A stretch of 64,000 nt of DNA from Pocillopora verrucosa (lineage: Eukaryota; Cnidaria; Anthozoa; Scleractinia; Pocilloporidae): assembly GCF_036669915.1 (NCBI RefSeq), contig NC_089319.1:3929082-3993081 (forward strand). Direction: 5' to 3'. Shown here piece by piece: positions 57,701-64,000 of the stretch. A program made the translations under genes and the position numbers. The stretch's first letter is position 1; every line of letters begins with the position of its first letter. Below the pieces are notes generated by a model. The model saw nothing but the letters and a program-made list of their open reading frames with translations, did no database searches and was not told the DNA's origin.

Positions 57701-60700
57701 AGAAAGGGCTGACATATCATGGTGAAGGCATCGCGTTACTTCTTTAAAATCTATCCAAAAGACCCCTCGTGATTTAAAGAAGAATTTGAAAAAAATGATA
57801 ACAGGGGACAACGAATTCACTAGCTCCCCCTGTTATATCGGGTATTTATGGTGTGCTTAAAAGGATGTCAAGTACGGATGTTGTCGTCGTTTGAAATTGA
57901 CTCTCGTTCCTGATCTTCAATTCATCTTTGTACAATCCCGGTACAATTTCCATGCAGTCACGAAGTGGTATGAATTGTTCTGTAAAATCAAAAACTGAAA
58001 AAAAAAATTTTTTTGCAGCAACATAAAAATATATTTACTCATGTACATCAGATGTATGGCAAACCAACCACCCCCATACCCCTTCCTTTCTTACTTTCAT
58101 GGACTCAGTGAGGAGGGGGGATCTTTATGGTCTCATTGAGGCCAAGCCAAACGAGATTCTTTTAACTCGCAAGCCTCTTTTACGAGGTTTCCATTTGGTA
58201 CTCTCTTTATTAGAACCGTTGATGCTTATGGGTCAAGCCAGATTCCTCCGGAGGTGAGCACTTTTTACAAACAGATTGAAGCTTCAAATCTGCTTTCCTT
58301 AAGTATATTATTTTGCATATGATCCCGAATATTTAAACAAAAAAGCAAAGTAACGCAAAGAAATGTAGTTAAATTACTATTGTAGCTCTGATGCAACACT
58401 GCATACTTTATTTTGTGTCTTGAAAGGTAAAATTTCCTTGATGTAGCAGTGTAACAAATTACCCCACACGACTGAAGATTATCTGTAACGGTAGAATTGG
58501 CCTCATCTCGGCTATAGCAAGATGAACATCTTAATGCAATGATAGATTTATCTTGAACAGAATGAAGTTATGAAAATTTGATGTGGAAGTCTTTTTCTTT
58601 TCCTTTTCTGGTTGTATGTTAAACGTTCCTTCATTTTAAGGTCAGAGGCGAGCTTGATGCCAACAGTCTTGCTGTCATGGATTACCAAATGAAGGTATAG
58701 GGGTAATTTCAGTATCCAAAAAGTAGGTTAAGATTCATTTTTCGTTATTGGTCATATCGATAGTGAACGTGCATAAATAAGCCGATGGTTTTTGAGAAAA
58801 AATGTGAAAATATTTCCCATAAGTAGTGCCACATTTTCAGAATCAACAACATGAATGGTTGTTGCCATCAGAAAAAACTTTAAATTTCTAGTATCTCGAT
58901 ATACAGTATTATTAAGGAACTAAAGCACACGTGTTTTTCAGACGACGAGGGTAGGCGGAAGTATAGAGTTCTTTTCCTTGGTGCTTGTTAAAGAGCTTGG
59001 TCTTTACTGTTTAGTTTGAAATGCTATAGCCGTGGCTTTTCAGTTTTCACGTTGATATGGAAGCACGTCAGAAGTATTTGAATTCTCCTTTCAGTCGTTC
59101 TTCGTGTCAGTAAAAAATCTGTGCTGAAGTTCCATCAGTTTTAAGGATAGCATGGAATGTTCTGTAAAGGTCAATTTAAGAAAAGAATAAAGATTTGTTT
59201 TTGTAAAATACGTTGAGACAATATCATTAGCATTAAGACATGTTGCTTTTTGTGGGATATGCAGGAGGTGGATCGCTACAGGACGGCAATGAGAAAGATG
59301 GCAGCTGATCTCCTGCATGTGCGAGAGGATTGCAAACGTTTAGAGGTGATTAGTTGTATTAGGAACCGTCTTGTTTTAGTAAGTATAGTATAGTATAGTA
59401 TAGTATAGTAAGATGAGTTGGTAATTTCAACTCGTTGTTTGCACAAGTCCAGCTCAGCGAAAACGTTGTTTTCATTTCAACCACTTTTTTTATTCTAGAA
59501 GGCTTGTGTGCTTCTAGGTTGTGATAAACTTTTTAAATTATCAAGGGAAGATCAGGTTAAGTTTATTTTCAGTTGTAATTGATTATTTCAGGAAGCCAAC
59601 AGTAGGCTGAGGAGAGAGTTGGGCCAACATGACGAGATATCCAGGTTAATGGTCAGCTCCAAAGACTTAGATAATGTGACACATTCTGAGCTGGTACAGA
59701 AGTTTGGTAAGAGTTACTGTACCCTTGTTCTCGGCCGCTATGAAGCACAACGTCGTCGTTGCCTAAAACAGTTACTGTAAAAGTTTTCTTACAATTGGGC
59801 GAAAGACTAATGAATGAAAAGCAGCTAATACTAAAATAACGATCTTGAAACTTTGTGTTTTACTTCAAGCCATGTTGAGCGAAATACATTCCTCTTCTTG
59901 CCTTGTAGCCCGTGTCCTTGCACTTGTTCTTGTTCACATGTTAAACCCTGTTTTTTATCACAGACTAATGCTGTCATTTTTTGTTTGCATAGAGCAGTCG
60001 TGTTGGTGTTCTCTAGCAAATACTATGAAATGCTTGACTGGGTCTTCGTGTTTTTACTGGTTTCATTCTGCCGATGACCGACACCACAACATAACTTTCT
60101 ACTTTTCGAATTTTCGCACTTGCAGTGCTCCTGAAAAAGAAGTTAGCAGATGAATCCGCAAAGAAACAAGAAATGAAATCAAGACTTCAACACCTTCAGA
60201 ATGATCTTATCAAGGTGGCTTTATATTGTCCCTGATTTACTCATAAGATCCGATAAGTGATTCTCAGGCCTTCCAGCTGCTATCTCTTTCCTTATCGTTA
60301 GCTTGTTCATTAACGTTTTGAAATTATTAGCAATGACATGTCTAATACTTCTATACACAAAAATCTACATTTGAAAGATTAATCTCACCCAGAATTTGTA
60401 TGAGATATACTGACGAAGTTATATATTTACAGAAAAATGAGATGGAGAAGGATTTTTTGAAACTACAAGAAGCTCACGAAGGGCAACAGGCACTTCTACA
60501 AAAGTTACAGGTGAGCGGGATGTGCTATAACAAATAGATGTATAATTTTGTTAGTTCTTGTCGCATTTGAAAAATTAGTGCCGGTAATCTGTGAACATAA
60601 CTTAATTCAACGTACCGTAACCTAATGGTGTCAACCCTAAATAGAATGCTGTGTTCATTCATAGTCTAGAATTGCCATCGTGATAACTTGCCGTACTTTT

Positions 60701-62268
60701 CTTGATGATAAAGTTTCCACGACCTGAAAAAGGGATGGAAAAGACATATTAAAGAAAAAGTGCTAGAATGTTGCTTGTAAACTTTGTAGTGTGGTGGAAT
60801 TTCTCCTATTACCGTGTTCGAAAAGTTCTGTCGGTGCAATTGTAGGGTCCAATTTTTTTTAAACTCCCACAACCACTCCACTGCTCCACTCATTATTCTG
60901 GTATTTAATTCTACTTGTGTCACCGTCTTTTGCTCACACATGTACAAACTCTATGTTTGGGTGGAAAAACTGATCTCGATTTTCTTCGCTGGCAGGGAAA
61001 GGTACAAAAGGCACAGACGATTCAAGATACCTGCAAGAAACAAGAAAAGGTGAAAAACCATCGAGCGAGTTTGTGAGACTGAGTTGTGAACCTTCCAGAC
61101 AAAAGGCGACAGTTAATGTTTAAATACGTATCCCTTGTAGGTTATTGTACAACTCGAGCAGCTTTTGGCCCAAAGGGGAAAGGGACCATACAATGGAGGT
61201 GAGTTACCTTTGAAATCTGTACCTGTATATCAAGTTGAATTACATTTGTTATCAGTTTATAATAAAGAAACTTGTACGAGAATGATTATTTAAAAAAATA
61301 CTTGTGTTACAAGGGCGAGTCCAAAGAGGCAAAGTTATTAGTTTTCAGAGAAACTATTCCGTTGCAACGAAAGGAGTCTCGGTTTCAACTATGCACACAG
61401 AATGATTGTCTTCGGTTGGTAGCATAAAGCGAAACTAAATTGATAGCCGTTGGAGCAGAAGATCACATGCGCTTGGTATCTCATCCACACCTACCACACC
61501 CTTATACCCAACATGATGTTACTTATAAGGCAAATCATAACTCGTCTTTATTCGACGATCAAGCTCAAAATTTACCATCTTTCTGCATATATTTACCAAC
61601 TATAATCTCCAACTAGTCTCTATAGAAACTGGCGAGACTTACAGAAAACTCAGTGAAGAGAATATCAGACTACAGGCAGAGGTTTTGCAGTACAAGGTAC
61701 TCATAAGTTTTATTATAGTGTTTTTTAGTTTGACCTGTTTTGGAGATGCTAAACACGCGGAGGGGATACTTTTACCTTGAAAACACGCACACATTTGAAG
61801 CAGTGGGATAAAACAAGGCCTGGATAGCGCCAAAAAACCTCTGAATGTGTTGTAATATATCGAAAATGCCCTGTTTAGTTTGAATAACGCTCATTCTTCT
61901 GAAAACTACTTTAAGATATCAGTGCTCCTTCCCAATCCTCTATCTTTTAAACGCCCTGTGCGTAATAATCGCCCCCCTTCCTCAGGGAGGCGGTCAGTGG
62001 ACCCCATAGCCAGAAGCGTTCTCAGCAAGGTATGAAGAGCACACAGTCACTAAAGAAATCAATCGGTTGACACCTCTGGCTCTTGGTCAATTAAATTAAG
62101 GGAATGTAAATTGCGCATTTTGTTCCATCTCATGTTCAAAACGAGGATTGTACATTTTGCATTTCCCAGGAGCACATCAAAATGGATCAGTTTCCTAAAT
62201 CCCACTAAACCCATCGTCAAACTCACTCTATTTCCTGTCAATATATATATATTGTAATATATATTGTA

Positions 62269-62312
<44 letters not shown>

Positions 62313-63461
62313 TACTGATCAAATAAACATGGTTTGTGTCCACTGAATTTTTCGGTGGAAGGAAAGCTACTAGATAATTTGTTTTTCTCTCGTAATCAGG
62401 AGCAGTTGAAGGCAGCCGAAGCTAAGCTGAAGAAACCAAGGTATGTAACTTAATTTTTCAGTACACATGTACTTTCAGCCATCTTACATCGTTCGGTGAT
62501 AATCGGCCTCTATCCACTTTTGAGAACTTTTCAGCGTGAGATTGCCAGTCGGATTGCGGCTTCAGCTAGAGATAACGTTTTTGACCCTACTTCTAATCCT
62601 CTGGATTCGCCGACGAAAACGGCTCTTTCATCCGTTGGGATCGTTAGTTTTTAAGAGTCAAAGTGATTAGAAAGGGAATAAATGCCTGGGAGACTGTCAC
62701 GAATTTACCATGGGAACTGAACCTTTCATGAAACTACCAGTTGAGGAGGATACGTAGTGGTGACTGACTGCTTGTCTGATTTTGTTTCAGATCACCAGGA
62801 GAACAGCGAGTGGTTGGTGTAAGTGTAAGTGTGCCACTCTTGAATCAAAGGCATTTTATGACTAGTTAACTGGTTTCTTTAGCAGGGAAGTGTTCATTTA
62901 ATACAAAGCTTTCACTGAGAGAGCCACGTTATGGATGTGGTTTCCAAATGTTTCGGCTGCCCATTAATTAGTGGAGAAAAACAAGTTCTTTGCAAGCGGC
63001 GTAAAGTTTCAATTGAAAATTTACAGTGAGCCCTTGGCTAAAGATGACTTTTAAGTAAGTCCAAGGTTAATACGTTGTAATTTTGCCTTGAAGATCGAGA
63101 AATCTTCTTAGCCATATACGTGGGGGTAAAAAAGGCAGATGGATGACGATTTTTGAGAGTGGAAATCTCGATCAGTCCATGGACTTCCTATTTTGTTCAT
63201 AGGACAGTAATGATTACATTAGTATAAACACTTTTTAGTAAAGAGGTGTAGGATGAGATCCACTTATTTTTTCATTCCAAAGGTTTTATTTGCGCCGTTG
63301 ACAGAGTTCAAATGTTTTTAAAACATGACGAGACTTGCATTGCACACAAGTCTAATTGAATTGTCTGTTTGCAGAATGGACCAATGTCAGACATGGAACG
63401 ACTGGAACTTTTTGAAAAACTTGAGAAAGCGGAGGGACGGATTGTTGCTCTTGAAAAACAG
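48712..63461 (+). CDS. CCDC33: CCDC33-like protein (C2 domains plus coiled coils), 3' end beyond window
   Basis: Exons read: 48691-48967, 49482-49772, 50080-50298, 51005-51142, 51361-51864, 52089-52180, 52937-53103, 53201-53264, 53468-53597, 53679-53788, 54140-54244, 54362-54453, 55096-55346, 55875-56008, 56589-56660, 57077-57196, 57518-57648, 58214-58253, 58641-58694, 59265-59345, 59592-59706, 60126-60214, 60433-60510, 60996-61049, 61141-61198, 61626-61696, 62400-62440, 62791-62818, 63375-63461. From the strong-context ATG at 48712 this gives 3672 nt (1224 codons), open throughout. The N-terminal part (IQLVIEAYRL, CGEAVFSVFPR) matches CCDC33. Exons 7-10 form a C2-like beta fold (CEVAVLIHGALGLPM, HSPSWEELLLIEV). 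From exon 20 on the product is heptad-rich coiled coil. CCDC33 is a testis/cilium-linked protein in vertebrates, with its function poorly defined. Exon 9's acceptor is uncertain (AAG at 53465-53467), and a possible exon near 61987-62029 does not fit the frame. Confidence 0.8.
52218..52425 (+). mobile_element. TTAA/CCCTTT-type MITE, subfamily 1, copy b
   Basis: Left TTTTTAACTCCCATGATCTG, right GAATTAATGGGTTAA with TTAA at 52422-52425. The interior GATTGTTAATTCTCCCCTCT matches 1384-1596. In CCDC33-like intron 6. Confidence 0.6.
52550..52880 (+). repeat. Pyrimidine-rich, G-poor low-complexity tract
   Basis: About 330 bp made almost wholly of C, T and some A on the plus strand, with very few G. 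It creates several spurious open frames on the plus strand. In the intron before exon 7 of the CCDC33-like gene. Confidence 0.8.
54707..54918 (+). mobile_element. TTAA/CCCTTT-type MITE, subfamily 3, copy e (best preserved)
   Basis: TTAACCCTTTACATCCTAAT at the left, GGGGGTAAAGGGTTAA at the right, and perfect TTAA on both sides (54707-54710, 54915-54918). 212 bp. In the CCDC33-like intron before exon 13. Confidence 0.82.
55405..55475 (+). repeat. tRNA-like SINE relic
   Basis: CCTAGTGGTTACTACACTGT resembles a tRNA A-box region and TTTTGAGACCTG a decayed B-box. Related in pattern to 11299-11360. In a CCDC33-like intron. Confidence 0.3.
59382..59411. repeat. (AGTAT)n pentanucleotide microsatellite
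   Basis: Six uninterrupted units in a CCDC33-like intron, just after exon 20. Confidence 0.9.
62241..62310. repeat. (AT)n microsatellite
   Basis: A short AT run, a TATTGTAG interruption, then an uninterrupted run of about 40 bases from 62271. Confidence 0.92.
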
Positions 63462-63649
63462 GTGAAGCACTCAGCTGCATTGTTTCACTTTTTGGAAGTG
63501 TGGAGGTTTGCTTTATCTGACATGTCATAAGGTAGTCAAAGTTTTATTATTGAATTGCCCATTTTATCCTTTGCTATCCTCTGTCAAGTCTCGAATCAAT
63601 CATTTGGGTGGGAATGAAGACAAGAAAACTGTCTGCTAGACAAATGAAT

Positions 63650-63655
<6 letters not shown>

Positions 63656-63697
<42 letters not shown>

Positions 63698-63812
63698 ATA
63701 TAGCAGGAAATTTAGTGTTAACAACTGAGTTCGAAACGTCAACCTTTTTACTCTTTACGGTGGCTAATTTACGTTTTCAACTCAATTGTCGACACTAAAT
63801 TGTCTGTGAGAC
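63656..63812 (+). repeat. Foldback repeat, copy C (internally deleted)
   Basis: GGGGGTAAGTTTCTAAAGAA and CTGTGGTGCTGCGTCGGTGG match the ends of copies A and B. The central foldback is reduced to CGAAACGTCAAC, followed by CTCTTTACGGTGGCTAATTT. Confidence 0.6.
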
Positions 63813-63837
63813 GGTCAGTAACGTTGGATGCCAGGCT

Positions 63838-63912
63838 GACAGACAGAAAGAAAGAAAGACTGACAGACTGACAGACAGGCAGGCAGGTAGGCAGGCAGAC
63901 AGACAGACACTC
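63838..63912. repeat. (GACA/GGCA)n simple repeat
   Basis: Imperfect tetranucleotide run of GACA, AAGA and GGCA units near the right edge, in an intron of the CCDC33-like gene. Confidence 0.85.
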
Positions 63913-64000
63913 ACACAGGAAATTAATGTCTGGTTAAAAAAACTGAAAAAACAGCGCAGAGGTGTAATAAACTTAGCTCTAATATAGCTTTCTCGGTTCC

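Noticed and set aside
61985..62030. Possible extra CCDC33-like exon
   Set aside because: Has AG and GT signals, but with the CAG acceptor the required frame meets a stop; the flanking exons join in frame without it.
62059..62343. 94-codon minus-strand frame with Tyr-Ile repeats
   Set aside because: Translation of the AT microsatellite.

Overview
The window is nuclear DNA from an animal. Genes are split by many GT-AG introns, the sequence is AT-rich, and families of short MITE-like repeats are spread through introns and gaps. The repeat types and protein divergence suggest an anthozoan cnidarian, most likely a stony coral. That placement is inference from reading alone; no search was run.

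Layout, left to right. (1) 193-1370 (+): the last two coding exons of NPRL3, a GATOR1 subunit. (2) 4519-9781 (-): a complete eight-exon ZNF207/BuGZ gene, which shares a 237-bp divergent promoter with (3) 10019-12946 (+): a complete six-exon CENPX/MHF2 gene. Both proteins belong to kinetochore or chromosome-segregation machinery. (4) 12947-19046: a 6-kb gap with a 73-bp-arm foldback element, a MITE and a long stretch without recognisable genes. (5) 19047-25657 (+): an eight-exon gene for an 896-residue adaptor-like protein. It has a PTB/PH-like N-terminus, four evenly spaced Tyr-x-Asn motifs, a proline-rich stretch and a C-terminal death domain. I cannot name an orthologue, and this is the most interesting protein here. 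(6) 28341-31484 (-): COQ7, head to head across 207 bp with (7) 31692-36740 (+): gamma-glutamyl hydrolase (GGH). (8) 38688-42843: a decayed tandem copy of GGH that lost its middle exons, its first splice donor and its frame. Its first intron carries a scrambled Polinton/Maverick relic with capsid-like, DNA polymerase B and integrase-like pieces. (9) 44451-45101 (-): an intronless ARL4-like GTPase with the catalytic Gln replaced by Lys. (10) 48691 to beyond the right edge (+): a CCDC33-like gene with about 29 visible exons, C2-like regions and a coiled-coil C-terminal part.

Mobile DNA: three copies, each exactly 137 bp, of a terminal-inverted-repeat MITE with near-perfect 8-bp target duplications; eleven short elements bounded by TTAA plus CCCTTT ends (piggyBac-like); a CAGGG-ended hAT-like element; three copies of a foldback repeat; tRNA-derived SINE relics; microsatellites and one degenerate minisatellite.

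Exon limits were read by eye from splice signals and reading frame. For the complete genes the summed exons are multiples of three, which supports the models. Family names come from recognised protein similarity.
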